Positions 12,438 through 20,394 of a DNA stretch of 20,394 nucleotides are shown in pieces. The stretch comes from JACQWR01 sp964614365 (lineage in GTDB: Bacteria; Desulfobacterota; Syntrophia; Syntrophales; JACQWR01). How positions within the stretch are numbered: the first letter of the stretch is position 1; each line of letters begins with the position of its first letter. The notes below the pieces were generated by a model, which had not been told where the DNA came from, did no database searches, and saw only the letters and a program-made list of their open reading frames with translations. Made by a program: the position numbers and the translations under genes. The stretch lies in the NCBI GenBank assembly GCA_964614365.1, contig CAZTLA010000039.1, forward strand, positions 1 to 20,394, read 5' to 3'.

Positions 12438-13694
12438 ATGAGCTTCAGGAAGATTACGTCATCTGTGTTTTTGCGATCTTATGGGTTTTCGCTTCTCCTG
12501 ATCGTTTCCCTCTGCGTAGGCTCCCTCCTGGGAATCGTCCTGAAAAAGGAAGCCGTCCACTTCAAGCCCTTCGGGGACGTTTTTCTGAACCTCCTCTTCA
12601 CCGCCATTATCCCCCTCGTATTTTTTTCCATTGCCTCGGCCGTCGCCGGCATGTCCAATGTACGGCGCCTGGGCAAAATCCTTTCGGCCATGCTTTTCGT
12701 GTTCATCGCCACGGGGCTGATTGCCTCGACGATCATGGCCGTTGCCGTGCAGCTGTATCCGCCTGCGGCGGGAATCCGGCTGGACGTGTCCGTTCCCGAA
12801 CGTCTGGAGCAATTCAAGACCTCCGAGCAGATCGTCAAGGCCTTTGCGGCGCCTGATTTCCCGGATCTCCTGTCGAAGAAGAACATGCTCGCCCTGATCA
12901 TCTTCTCCATCCTCATCGGGTTGGCCACCTCTGCCGTCGGGACGAAAGGAAAGGCTTTCTCCGCTTTTCTCTCCTCCGCAAATGAAGTAATGATGAAGCT
13001 CATCTCCTACATCATGCTCTATGCGCCCGTGGGGCTGGGCGCTTATTTTGCCTACTTCATCGGGGTGTACGGACCTGAACTGTTGGGCTCTTATATGAGG
13101 GCCATGACGCTTTACTATCCTCTTACCATCCTCTATTTCTTCCTCGCCTTTTCCCTTTACGCGTACCTTGCCGCCGGGGGAACCGGCGTCCGGACATTCT
13201 GGAAGAACATCATCCCGCCATCCCTCACGGCGCTGGCAACGGGAAGCAGCGTGGCAACCATCCCCTTGAATCTCGAAGCGGCAAACAACACGGGCATCCC
13301 CAGGGACATCGGCGAGGTTGTCATTCCCCTTGGCGCAACGATTCACATGGAAGGTTCTTGCCTTGCGGCCATGCTGAAAATTGCCTTCCTGTTCGGGTTA
13401 TACCACGTGGATTTCTCGGGAACGGGGACCCTCGTGACGGCGATCGGCATTGCGATCCTGTGCGGCACGGTGGTGAGCGGCATTCCCGGGGGCGGGACCA
13501 TTGGAGAACTGCTGATCATCTCCCTCTATGGGTTCCCTCCGGAAGCCTTCCCGATCATCACCATGATCGGGACCCTCGTCGATCCTCCGGCAACCATGGT
13601 AAATTCCATCGGTGACAACGTCTCCAGTATGATGGTGGCAAGGATGTTGGGAGGAAAGGGCTGGATGCAGAAGCGACAGCAAAATCATTCTTAA
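12438..13694 (+). CDS. DAACS-family (GltP-like) cation symporter with altered substrate site
   Basis: The 418-residue inner-membrane protein has the glutamate-transporter fold. The HP1 motif reads GSSVATIP (269-276) and the HP2 motif SGIPGGG (347-353). TM7, normally NMDGT, reads HMEGS (303-307). TM8, normally DMxRTxxNxxGD, reads DPPATMVNSIGD (382-393): D382, T386, N389 and D393 are kept, but the arginine that binds the acidic side chain is Ala385. Glutamate or aspartate is therefore an unlikely substrate; a small neutral amino acid is more plausible. TM7 changes also touch sodium ligands, so ion coupling may differ. GAAGGAG before the ATG supports the start. It lies in the operon with the transpeptidase and D,D-dipeptidase, consistent with uptake of released D-alanine (inference). 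Confidence 0.85.
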   Translation: MSFRKITSSVFLRSYGFSLLLIVSLCVGSLLGIVLKKEAVHFKPFGDVFLNLLFTAIIPLVFFSIASAVAGMSNVRRLGKILSAMLFVFIATGLIASTIMAVAVQLYPPAAGIRLDVSVPERLEQFKTSEQIVKAFAAPDFPDLLSKKNMLALIIFSILIGLATSAVGTKGKAFSAFLSSANEVMMKLISYIMLYAPVGLGAYFAYFIGVYGPELLGSYMRAMTLYYPLTILYFFLAFSLYAYLAAGGTGVRTFWKNIIPPSLTALATGSSVATIPLNLEAANNTGIPRDIGEVVIPLGATIHMEGSCLAAMLKIAFLFGLYHVDFSGTGTLVTAIGIAILCGTVVSGIPGGGTIGELLIISLYGFPPEAFPIITMIGTLVDPPATMVNSIGDNVSSMMVARMLGGKGWMQKRQQNHS

Positions 13695-13718
13695 TCAAAA
13701 GGAGGATACAATATCCCC

Positions 13719-14144
13719 ATGGCTCTCGAACCAAAACAAATAACGTCCCGGATTTACCAGGGTGGTTGGTTGCGACCCCAGTACGTCCCCGAACTTGTTC
13801 AACTGGGGATCACGCATATTCTCAATCTCGATCATCCTTACGATGATCCCCTGCCCGTCATTGAAGCCAAACTCACTCTCCATACCATCTATATCCGCGA
13901 TCAATCCCTCATGACGCCCCAGCTCGTACGGGATGCCATTGCGGTCATTGACCAATCGCTTGCCTCCCCCGACCACAAGATCTATATTCACTGCATCGAG
14001 GGGGTCAGCCGCTCCCCGACGATTGCCTGGCTCTATCTCATCCACACCGGCCTCTCCCCCGAAGACGCTTTCGCAAAGGTGAAGCCCAATCGGCTGTTAT
14101 ACGACGCCGGCATCGTTGAGCAGTTGATGGCCGGGCGCCCGTAG
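13719..14144 (+). CDS. Dual-specificity/tyrosine phosphatase
   Basis: The 141-residue protein is a compact cysteine-based phosphatase. The P-loop IHCIEGVSRSPT has the HCx5R signature (C92 nucleophile, R98), and D61 in YIRDQ lies at the usual distance for the general acid. The start ITSRIYQGGWLRP is typical of small bacterial DSP-like proteins. No signal peptide is present, so it should be cytoplasmic. AAAAGGAGG ends 13 nt before the ATG, a long spacing, but no better in-frame start exists. It follows the symporter by 24 nt and is the last gene of the plus-strand operon, ending 10 nt from the convergent SPOR gene. The target, phosphoprotein or other phosphoester, is unknown. Confidence 0.8.
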   Translation: MALEPKQITSRIYQGGWLRPQYVPELVQLGITHILNLDHPYDDPLPVIEAKLTLHTIYIRDQSLMTPQLVRDAIAVIDQSLASPDHKIYIHCIEGVSRSPTIAWLYLIHTGLSPEDAFAKVKPNRLLYDAGIVEQLMAGRP

Positions 14145-14154
14145 CCATACGTTA

Positions 14155-14871
14155 TCACGGTCCCAGAAATCGTCGAGGCTTTCCCGGGGGCTCGGTTTGG
14201 GGCTTGCCGCGGGACTTAATTTTTGGCTTGTCTTGAACAGGCAGAGCGATTTCACGAATGAAACTGCCCGAATACAGGTCGTTAATCCCTTTTCCCTCCC
14301 GGTAGCGCGCCGCGTCATTTTTCGTACAGAAGGGTCCGACGAGAATGCGGTACCAGACACCTTTGCCTTTGATGTTCGCTCGCGCCCACCGGATATCGGG
14401 TAATTTCCCCCTCGTCTTCTCAGTAAATTTTCTTGCCTTCGCAATATCCTGAAAAGCCACGATCTGAACAGCATAAAGTTTTTTCACCGCCGACGGCAAG
14501 GGGAATGCCGTGGCCGCTTCCTGTTTTGCAGCGGCTGAGGGATGTTCAGCGGGGGATTTCTCGGGCGGGCTCTCCGGAGATTTCTCGCGCTGTTCTTCCC
14601 CTGCCACCTTGACAACGGAGCTGCCCGAAGCGTCGCCCGCGGGCAGCACGTTCGATTCGGCGTCCGCAGCGGCGGTACTCTGCGCTATGCCTCTGCGTTC
14701 GGTACGCTCCATTCCCTGTTGGAGCCGGGAACCCTCGTCGGAGCGGACGGACAGGTCTATCGACGGGATATTCTTCTGCGGCGGCAGACTAACGGGTGAT
14801 GCACATCCCGACACGAACAGGAAGACCACGGTCAGGATCAACCCCAGGGCAAGACGAAGGAAGAACCGCAC
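14155..14871 (-). CDS. SPOR-domain lipoprotein
   Basis: The 238-residue product starts with a lipoprotein signal (LILTVVFLFVSGC, lipid-accepting Cys23), followed by a low-complexity linker rich in A, E, S and P (about 25-128) that could span part of the periplasm. A SPOR domain follows at about 132-206 (YAVQIVAF, then WYRILVGPFCTKNDAARY), and a basic, proline-rich tail ends the chain. SPOR domains bind denuded septal glycan, so a role in cell division or cell-wall processing at the septum is likely. The start is GTG at 14871, supported by AAGGAGA 9 nt upstream. It converges with the phosphatase gene, and no clear terminator lies in the 10-nt gap. Confidence 0.85.
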   Translation of the reverse strand: MRFFLRLALGLILTVVFLFVSGCASPVSLPPQKNIPSIDLSVRSDEGSRLQQGMERTERRGIAQSTAAADAESNVLPAGDASGSSVVKVAGEEQREKSPESPPEKSPAEHPSAAAKQEAATAFPLPSAVKKLYAVQIVAFQDIAKARKFTEKTRGKLPDIRWARANIKGKGVWYRILVGPFCTKNDAARYREGKGINDLYSGSFIREIALPVQDKPKIKSRGKPQTEPPGKPRRFLGP

Positions 14872-15077
14872 GGCCTCGAATCTCCTTTTGAAAACGGTAG
14901 CTGTCCCGGTTGTTTGCTACACGGCTGTCAACGGGATGAGACAATACATCCTGTCGGTTGAATCGGCAAGTAAAAAAACGATGACTTCGAAAAAAAACCG
15001 AAGCAGAGGGTGAGGGTTCGTGTGCCGCCATGGAAAACCATTCCGCCGGGGGCATCGCCGGAACTGCAACAGGCCGT

Positions 15078-16325
15078 TTAGGACGACTCCTGCATGACGC
15101 TGCGTCGCCAGAACAACGGCGAAGCCAGAAGAATGAGCGCCGTCATAACCGCCCCGCCGATCCATACTGCACGCGGCGCTCCGGGAATGCCCCCCAGAAG
15201 TTCCGCGATTACGCCGATCCCCATGCCGCCGAGCGACGGCAGGCCGATGATCGTGATGGTGAAGAGGCTCATGATGCGCCCCCGCAGTTCCGCGGGAACC
15301 GCAATCTGGAGAAAAGTCGCGATCATGGTGCTGAATACGGTTGCCATGACGCCCCCGATGAAGATGAAACCGATCCCCATGAGAAGCGAGGAACTGATCG
15401 CAAAAAGGATGACGGATACGCTGAACAGCAGTCCGCATCCTATCATCACTGCTCCCTCCCGCTTCAGGTGCTTGACGGATGCCAGTCCGAAGGCACCTGC
15501 AACCGCTCCGCCGCCGGCGGCGGAGAGCAGGAAACCATATCCGTGGGCGCCGCTCTGCCAGATATCCCGTGCAAAGATGGGGAACAGGTTGTGGTACGAA
15601 CGTCCGAAGATCCCCGTAAGCGCCGACAATGCCAGTAACGCGAAAATCAGCCGCGTCCGCCATGCGTACACCAAACCGCCAAGCACCGATTGACCAACGG
15701 AGGGATGGATGCCGCGGGCATGTACGGGCACGCCGCGCATTGTTGTCAGCGCCAACAGCACCGCCAGGTAACTAACGCCGTTCAGAAAAAACAGACTGCC
15801 GATCCCCAGGGGACCGATCAGCGCGCCTGCAATGGCCGGGCCGATCAGCGCCGCCCCGGTGTATGTTCCTGCATTGATGGACAAGGCGTTCATCAAGTCC
15901 TGCGGCGGAACGAGATCCGGCACCAAAGCCCGGCGTGCCGGGTTATCGAATGCCAGGAGCACGGCGCCGATAAACGATGCCGCCAGGAGGTGCCATACCT
16001 CGACCAGGTCCATCCAGATCAAGAGCGCCACGATGAAGGAAAGCAGCATCATGGCGGTTTGCGTGAAATAGAGGACGCGAATGTAGTTCATGCGGTCCAC
16101 CACCGCACCGCCGATAAGCGGCAACAACACCATGGGAACCGCAAAACTCAAGCCCAGCAGGCCGAGCCACAGCGGCGAATTGGTCAACTCCAATACGAGC
16201 CAGCCCTGCGCCACGTTCTGTATCCATGTTCCGATGTTCGAGACAATGAGTCCGGACCAGAGAAGCACAAAGTTCCGGTGTTGCAGGGCGGCATAACGGG
16301 GAGCGCTCGATGCCGTCGTATTCAC
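15078..16325 (-). CDS. MFS transporter (EntS/TMF-like), probable exporter
   Basis: The 415-residue protein has about 12 membrane helices and major-facilitator features: FVLLWSGLIVSNIGTWIQNVAQGWLV in TM1, motif-A-like GGAVVDRMNYIR (72-83), and DNPARRALVPDLVPPQDLMNALSIN (127-151), which is characteristic of the enterobactin-exporter-like MFS_3 group. Such proteins use the proton gradient, usually for efflux. The substrate is unknown. The start is GTG at 16325 with GAGGA about 8 nt upstream. It lies 43 nt after the UbiD-like gene on the same strand, so it may be the last gene of the tct-ubiD operon, perhaps exporting a decarboxylated product. A stretch of about 200 nt with no evident gene separates it from the SPOR gene. 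Confidence 0.85.
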   Translation of the reverse strand: MNTTASSAPRYAALQHRNFVLLWSGLIVSNIGTWIQNVAQGWLVLELTNSPLWLGLLGLSFAVPMVLLPLIGGAVVDRMNYIRVLYFTQTAMMLLSFIVALLIWMDLVEVWHLLAASFIGAVLLAFDNPARRALVPDLVPPQDLMNALSINAGTYTGAALIGPAIAGALIGPLGIGSLFFLNGVSYLAVLLALTTMRGVPVHARGIHPSVGQSVLGGLVYAWRTRLIFALLALSALTGIFGRSYHNLFPIFARDIWQSGAHGYGFLLSAAGGGAVAGAFGLASVKHLKREGAVMIGCGLLFSVSVILFAISSSLLMGIGFIFIGGVMATVFSTMIATFLQIAVPAELRGRIMSLFTITIIGLPSLGGMGIGVIAELLGGIPGAPRAVWIGGAVMTALILLASPLFWRRSVMQESS

Positions 16326-16368
16326 GAATTTTTCCTCACCATAACGGGGAATCCGCCATGAGCTCTCA

Positions 16369-17964
16369 TCAGCACGGCTTTCTGCGCGCGGCGAGCTTCT
16401 CTCCCGTCCGGTAATATTCCCCGTTCATGGCCCTCGCCGCATCTTCCTGCAACTCTTCGTCCCAGAAACCAAGATTGTATCCCCACCAGGGATCGTTCAG
16501 CTTTAAGGGAGGCATCTTCATCTGATTCCAGAGAACGATGGCCTTTTCCATGTATTCCTTCGTCGGAAGGGAGACGGGAGGATAGGGCCATTTTTTCGTG
16601 GCATCGATCAGCAGCCGCGTCCCCATCACGGGTTCCTTGAGACTGGGGTCGCGGATCGGCTGGTCACAGGGTATGCGGGAGTGGTCCTGTCCCGACAGCG
16701 TACGGGTGATGATTTTTATATCGCGGTCCGGCTGGTGCCGCAGGCATATGGCCCAGTTGACCGCATCGGCATTCCAGGGATTGATATCCTCGTCAACCGC
16801 GATGGCGAGTTTGGTATAGCCGTGCTGGCCGGCCAAATGTTCCAGCGCCCTCCAAACATCCTCCCTCCGGGGGTCCTTCATCTGGACCACAAACATGCCG
16901 TTCGATCCGCAGGATTCGGGAACGGCAACCGCGAGCACGCTGGGGATGTCCATGTCGTACTTGAGCTGCTTCAAGAGGGCGCCTTCCGAGCCGATCTGCC
17001 GGATCTTGCTGCTCTCAGACGGCGGGAACTGGCTGAAAAACGACTGCCAGATCGGCTTCTGCCGATGGGTGATGCAGGTCACGTCCATGAATGCCCCGAT
17101 GTCCCGAACGCCGATGAAGCCGTTGGCCTCGCCGAAGGGCCCCTCCGGTTCCACCTCTCTGGTGGAGATGACGCCCTCAACGACGATCTCCGCGTGGGCC
17201 GGGACAAACAGATCCACCGTCTTGCATTTCACCACCTCGACCGGCTCCCCGGCGATGCCGCCCGCCACGTCGAATTCATCCACCCCATAGGCAAACTTGG
17301 TTACCGACACATAGCCGATATTCGGTGCGGCGCCGATAACGATCGCCGCCTGCAAGGGGATCCCCTTCTTCTTGCACTTGAGCCAGTGCCCGCCCGCATC
17401 CTTCTGATCCATGGGCGCGAAATTCGCGCCGGTGCGCGTGGGGGACTTGATCTGGACCCGATAGGTCCCGATATTGTTCACCCCCGTTTCGGGATCCCGG
17501 GTCACCAGATAGGGCGAACTCATGAACGGCCCCGGATCATAGCCCGGCGTCGATATGGGGATGGGAAACTCGTCCAGGCCGCCATGCTCCAGCAGCCCCG
17601 GACCGGCATGCACCACCTCCTGAACGGGACCGCTCGGCACCAGAACGGGCTTGAGGGGGTTGAGCTGCGCCCGGATCCACTTGTCTCCTATTTCCTCGGG
17701 AGGACACATGAGCCCGATGCCGTATATCTCCCGGGAAGCTCCGAGCATGCAGCAGGCCACCGGTATGGTAAAGCGTCGCCCCCGGTTGTCCGTCACCTTT
17801 TCAAACAAAAAGGCCTTGCGTTCCTCCTCCGGAAGACCGCGGAACTGCAGGCGCATCAGGGGATGCATCTCCGTATCCTTGTTGATCTCCCGTTCAACGC
17901 GAATAAGCTTGCCCCGTTTTTCCAGCATCTCCAGGTGCTCACGGATGTCCTTGTAGTAACTCAC
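16369..17964 (-). CDS. UbiD-family prFMN-dependent decarboxylase
   Basis: The 531-residue enzyme matches the UbiD family of (de)carboxylases, which use prenylated FMN and a divalent metal. NNIGTYRVQI supplies the catalytic arginine (R169), and EPEGPFGE supplies two glutamates five residues apart (E274, E279), matching R173, E277 and E282 of fungal Fdc1 in order and spacing. PxPxSTPGYDPGPFMSSPYLVTRDPETG and DEDINPWNADAVNWAICLR are also typical. Likely substrates are aromatic or unsaturated carboxylates. The cofactor maker UbiX is not in the window. The start is GTG at 17964 with GGAGGG about 8 nt upstream, 15 nt after tctB. Position behind a carboxylate transporter suggests it acts on the imported compound. 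It is a cytoplasmic enzyme. Confidence 0.88.
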   Translation of the reverse strand: MSYYKDIREHLEMLEKRGKLIRVEREINKDTEMHPLMRLQFRGLPEEERKAFLFEKVTDNRGRRFTIPVACCMLGASREIYGIGLMCPPEEIGDKWIRAQLNPLKPVLVPSGPVQEVVHAGPGLLEHGGLDEFPIPISTPGYDPGPFMSSPYLVTRDPETGVNNIGTYRVQIKSPTRTGANFAPMDQKDAGGHWLKCKKKGIPLQAAIVIGAAPNIGYVSVTKFAYGVDEFDVAGGIAGEPVEVVKCKTVDLFVPAHAEIVVEGVISTREVEPEGPFGEANGFIGVRDIGAFMDVTCITHRQKPIWQSFFSQFPPSESSKIRQIGSEGALLKQLKYDMDIPSVLAVAVPESCGSNGMFVVQMKDPRREDVWRALEHLAGQHGYTKLAIAVDEDINPWNADAVNWAICLRHQPDRDIKIITRTLSGQDHSRIPCDQPIRDPSLKEPVMGTRLLIDATKKWPYPPVSLPTKEYMEKAIVLWNQMKMPPLKLNDPWWGYNLGFWDEELQEDAARAMNGEYYRTGEKLAARRKPC

Positions 17965-17979
17965 TGCTTTTCCCTCCTG

Positions 17980-18426
17980 TTATGAGAAGATCAGCCCGGG
18001 ATAGAGGCGCATCTCCATCCCGTAGGAAAACATTAAATAGATAATTATGAACAACCCCGCAGCCAGTCCCAGGGAGCGACGCCAGCTAAAGCTGTGCGTT
18101 TTCATATAGAGAAAGATGAACAAGGGGATGCTGGTTAAAAATCCCAAGACGTAAATCATGATCAAGAAGCCGACCATCCAGGCGATTATCGCGACATAGG
18201 CCCGGGATTCTCCATTCACTTGTTCGGAAAGAACATCCTCTTCCCGATCGGCAGCTCCTTTCCGGGAAAGCTCTTTTAGTGTCTGTATGAGCATGACAAC
18301 AGCGGCAGGAATGCCGACAACCCAGGGAAACAGTCTCGCTTCAGAGGGGTATTTCAGTGAGTAGAGGTCAATGACGAGCAGGAATGCCAGGATTGCCGCC
18401 GAAAAAAGAAGATTTAAACGCATCAT
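17980..18426 (-). CDS. tctB: TTT transporter small membrane subunit TctB
   Basis: The 148-residue protein has four predicted membrane helices: two near the N-terminus (about 5-22 and 31-46), a charged cytoplasmic linker with KELSRKGAADREEDVLSEQ (about 50-70), and two at the C-terminus (about 76-100 and 115-137). This is the TctB layout, the small poorly conserved subunit of tripartite tricarboxylate transporters. Its ATG (the first of two in a row) directly abuts the tctA stop codon, with AGGAGG inside the end of tctA. The position after tctA is the strongest argument, since sequence conservation in TctB is low. Confidence 0.8.
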   Translation of the reverse strand: MMRLNLLFSAAILAFLLVIDLYSLKYPSEARLFPWVVGIPAAVVMLIQTLKELSRKGAADREEDVLSEQVNGESRAYVAIIAWMVGFLIMIYVLGFLTSIPLFIFLYMKTHSFSWRRSLGLAAGLFIIIYLMFSYGMEMRLYPGLIFS

Positions 18427-19911
18427 TTACCCGTGCCTCCTTTGCCAGAGTTTCGTCAATTGACCATAACTCATGCCCAACAGGGTGATGAGGATGAGAA
18501 TGATGCTTATGGGCCTTAAGGGGAAACCGACGCCATAGGAATTCAGCGATATGGAAAAATAGGTTTCCGCCAGATCCCCCAAGACATAGCCCAGAATGAT
18601 GGCGGCACGGTTATAGCCGAGATGCTTCGCTCCATAGCCTAAGAAGGTAAACAGGAAGGCGGTAACGACATCGGACATATTGCTCCCCACGCTGTAGGCG
18701 GCGATAACGGCGAATACCAGGATCATAGGCGCTATGATCCTGGCATCGACAAAGGTTATCTTCACAAATTGCCGGGCAAACGCCAAGAGAACGACGGATG
18801 AGATGACATTGGCAAGAATGGTGGTCCAGGCCAAGGAGAAGGACAAGGCCAAGTGCTCCTCCAGCATCTTCGGACCGGGCGTAATGCCCACGACCAGGAA
18901 AGCCCCAAGGAGGAGCGCCATATTCGTGCTGCCCGGGATGCCGAAGGCAAGGGTGGTGAGCAGAGCGCCTCCTTCCTTGGCGTTGGAAGCGGTCTCGGGG
19001 GCCATCACCCCTTCTACGGAGCCGTGTCCAAACAGCTCAGGGTGCTTTGAGGTCTGCTTCGCGTGACCGTAACAGACAAAGGTGGCTACCTGAGCGCCCA
19101 CTCCGGGAATGATGCCTATCACGGTTCCTATCGCAGAGCAGCGCAGGAAAAGCCACCAATGACGAAAGATGTCCTTAACCCCCTCGAAGAGGTCCGGACC
19201 GATCGCCGCTACCGTTGCCCCGGCACGAGCAATTTTACTGCCACGCACCGCAATATCAATAACCTCGGGAAGAGCAAAGAGCCCCAGGGTAAGGGGGATC
19301 AGCTTTATACCGTCTTCAAGGTATTCGGTGCCGAACGTGAAACGCGGTATCCCCGTGGTCGACTGATAGCCCCAAAGGGCCAGCAGTATGCCGATTGCCC
19401 CGGCGACGAGTCCCTTGAGCATTTTCCCCTCGGCAATGGCCGTAATAAAAGAGATGCCCAGGAGCACCAGGAAGAAAAGCTCCGGAGAGCCGAAGCTCAG
19501 AACCAAAGGCCGCACCACGGGTATAAGGGCGATCATCATGACGCCGCCGAAAAGCCCTCCCAGTGCGCCGGCCGTCAGAACGATGGCCAGTGCCCGCCCC
19601 GCCTTGCCCTGCTGGGCCATGGGATACCCGTCGAGCAACGTCGCCGCGTTGGGACCGTCGCCGGGCACATTCACTAATACCGCCGTTATGGAACCTCCCT
19701 GGGAGGACGCGCAGGTCGTCGCAAGCAGGAAGGTGAGCGCCACCTCCGGCTTCATACCCCATACCAAGGGCAGGAGAAGAGATAAGGCCGTGAGGCTGCC
19801 GATGCCCGGTATAATGCCGAAAACGATGCCGATAACCACGCCGAGCATCATAAGGGCAAAGACATCGAACGTGAATAAACTCAGGAATCCCTGGAGAAGC
19901 GCTTCAAACAT
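18427..19911 (-). CDS. tctA: TTT transporter large permease subunit TctA
   Basis: The 494-residue permease, with about 11-12 helices, shows the two TctA repeats: VVIGIVFGIIPGIGSLTAL near the N-terminus and GTVIGIIPGVGAQVATFV in the middle, plus EGVMAPETASNAKEGGALLTTLAFGIPGS, the family hallmark. It carries the solute delivered by TctC across the inner membrane using the ion gradient. Start: ATG at 19911 (MFEALLQGF) has GGGTGATC before it, complementary to the 16S 3' end; a GTG at 19923 would add four residues. The gap to the tctC stop is about 24 nt, and tctB follows with no gap. The operon order is C-A-B, followed by the UbiD-like gene. Confidence 0.92.
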   Translation of the reverse strand: MFEALLQGFLSLFTFDVFALMMLGVVIGIVFGIIPGIGSLTALSLLLPLVWGMKPEVALTFLLATTCASSQGGSITAVLVNVPGDGPNAATLLDGYPMAQQGKAGRALAIVLTAGALGGLFGGVMMIALIPVVRPLVLSFGSPELFFLVLLGISFITAIAEGKMLKGLVAGAIGILLALWGYQSTTGIPRFTFGTEYLEDGIKLIPLTLGLFALPEVIDIAVRGSKIARAGATVAAIGPDLFEGVKDIFRHWWLFLRCSAIGTVIGIIPGVGAQVATFVCYGHAKQTSKHPELFGHGSVEGVMAPETASNAKEGGALLTTLAFGIPGSTNMALLLGAFLVVGITPGPKMLEEHLALSFSLAWTTILANVISSVVLLAFARQFVKITFVDARIIAPMILVFAVIAAYSVGSNMSDVVTAFLFTFLGYGAKHLGYNRAAIILGYVLGDLAETYFSISLNSYGVGFPLRPISIILILITLLGMSYGQLTKLWQRRHG

Positions 19912-19935
19912 ACGATCACCCACAACTCTTGTGCG

Positions 19936-20394
19936 TTAATACCCCTCGACTCCGAGCAGCTTTCCGAAGAGTGTTTTTTCCTCTCCCTTGATCGACAGCA
20001 TCAGGTCTATGGCTTCGGCAGTCTCCTTGCCGGAGGCGTAATCTATGGTCTCGCCCAATTTCTCGACCCGTTTCAGTAATTCCGGTTCCTCCAGGGTCTT
20101 CTTCAGGGCAGATTCCAGGAAAGCGACCTTCTCCTTGGAAACACCCGGCGAGGTCGCCACCGGCCTGCCCACCGCATCCAGGGCTATGCCGATATCGGCC
20201 ATCCTTTTCTCCTTGGCCGACAGCTTCTTCGCCTCAAAAATCGTGGGAACGTTGGGGAGGAGCTTGAATCTCGCGCGCGCCATGGCGACAAAGGGAATTA
20301 CATCCTGCGAGTTTATATGGGGAAGAAGCGTCAGGAGGGTCGTGGATATTCCATCCACCTCGCCTTTCAGCAATGCCAGCACCTCCTCGCTTGA
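19936..20394 (-). CDS. tctC: TctC-like binding protein (5' end outside window)
   Basis: The frame is open to the right edge of the window, so the signal peptide and N-terminal lobe are missing; about 152 C-terminal residues are seen. GEVDGISTTLLTLLPHI and the hinge segment KLLPNVPTIFEAKKLS match the TctC/Bug pattern (ALPDVPT-x-EA), and the C-terminal helices ending KLLGVEGY complete the fold. A GTG at 20382 could be mistaken for a start, but coding sequence (SSEE) precedes it. It lies directly upstream of tctA and should be the cognate periplasmic receptor of that permease. It is distinct in sequence from the Tat-exported paralogue at 8157-9194. Confidence 0.85.
   Translation of the reverse strand, partial: SSEEVLALLKGEVDGISTTLLTLLPHINSQDVIPFVAMARARFKLLPNVPTIFEAKKLSAKEKRMADIGIALDAVGRPVATSPGVSKEKVAFLESALKKTLEEPELLKRVEKLGETIDYASGKETAEAIDLMLSIKGEEKTLFGKLLGVEGY

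Noticed and set aside
12409..12441. 10-codon frame ending in the ATGA at the symporter start
   Set aside because: No ribosome binding site before it; it spans the symporter's own ribosome binding site and is most likely chance.
14985..15004. CTTCG-A8-CGAAG-like hairpin between the SPOR and MFS genes as a terminator
   Set aside because: Only a 5-bp stem, with the T-run on the minus strand displaced by several bases; not convincing.
16681..17985. Plus-strand open frame of 434 codons opposite the UbiD-like gene
   Set aside because: Antisense shadow: the minus-strand frame has full UbiD motifs, a ribosome binding site and operon context.

Overview
The window looks like a chromosomal segment of a Gram-negative bacterium, most likely an anaerobic or syntrophic deltaproteobacterium (Desulfobacterota, perhaps Syntrophales-like). 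The clues are moderately high GC, an isolated integron integrase, tripartite tricarboxylate (TTT) transporters, a UbiD-type decarboxylase, and short dispersed palindromes of the 'ATTCCCGC...GCGGGAAT' kind. The periplasm-directed proteins (SPOR lipoprotein, L,D-transpeptidase, Tat-exported binding protein) also fit a diderm cell. This placement is inference; no rRNA, tRNA, IS element or CRISPR array is visible.

Layout, left to right. (1) 1-1750: the end of an unknown gene, then an IntI-type integron integrase overlapping a DEDDh exonuclease gene by ATGA; two dispersed palindromes follow. (2) 1877-3617: an aminoglycoside-phosphotransferase-fold kinase and a HAD hydrolase, 7 nt apart. (3) 3618-8056: a promoter and a structured leader of about 280 nt, then an Nramp-family transporter with magnesium-type (NRMT-like) binding-site changes, a soluble PRC-barrel/MgtE_N/CBS protein equivalent to the Mg2+-sensing half of MgtE without its pore, a 36-residue single-span membrane peptide absent from the supplied gene predictions, and a type II NADH dehydrogenase. 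(4) 8157-9784: a Tat-exported TTT binding protein without its permease, divergent from a one-domain cyclic-nucleotide-binding protein. (5) 9817-10644: an FRG-domain protein. (6) 10834-14144: an L,D-transpeptidase, an exported VanX/DdpX-type D-Ala-D-Ala dipeptidase, an atypical DAACS symporter and a dual-specificity phosphatase. (7) 14155-14871: a SPOR lipoprotein. (8) 15078-20394 on the minus strand: tctC (cut by the window edge), tctA, tctB, a UbiD-family decarboxylase and an MFS exporter-like protein.

The most interesting unit is region 3. It appears to be a magnesium-uptake operon in which an Nramp-fold carrier has been paired with the detached cytosolic sensor of MgtE and a small membrane peptide reminiscent in size and context of MgtS/MgtR. 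Its long leader contains a possible upstream peptide starting MEPP and two mutually exclusive hairpins. Region 6 can be read as a periplasmic D-alanine release and recovery set, because the symporter has lost the arginine that holds the acidic side chain in glutamate/aspartate carriers. Region 8 suggests uptake of a carboxylate followed by prFMN-dependent decarboxylation. All functional links are inferred from motifs and gene order.
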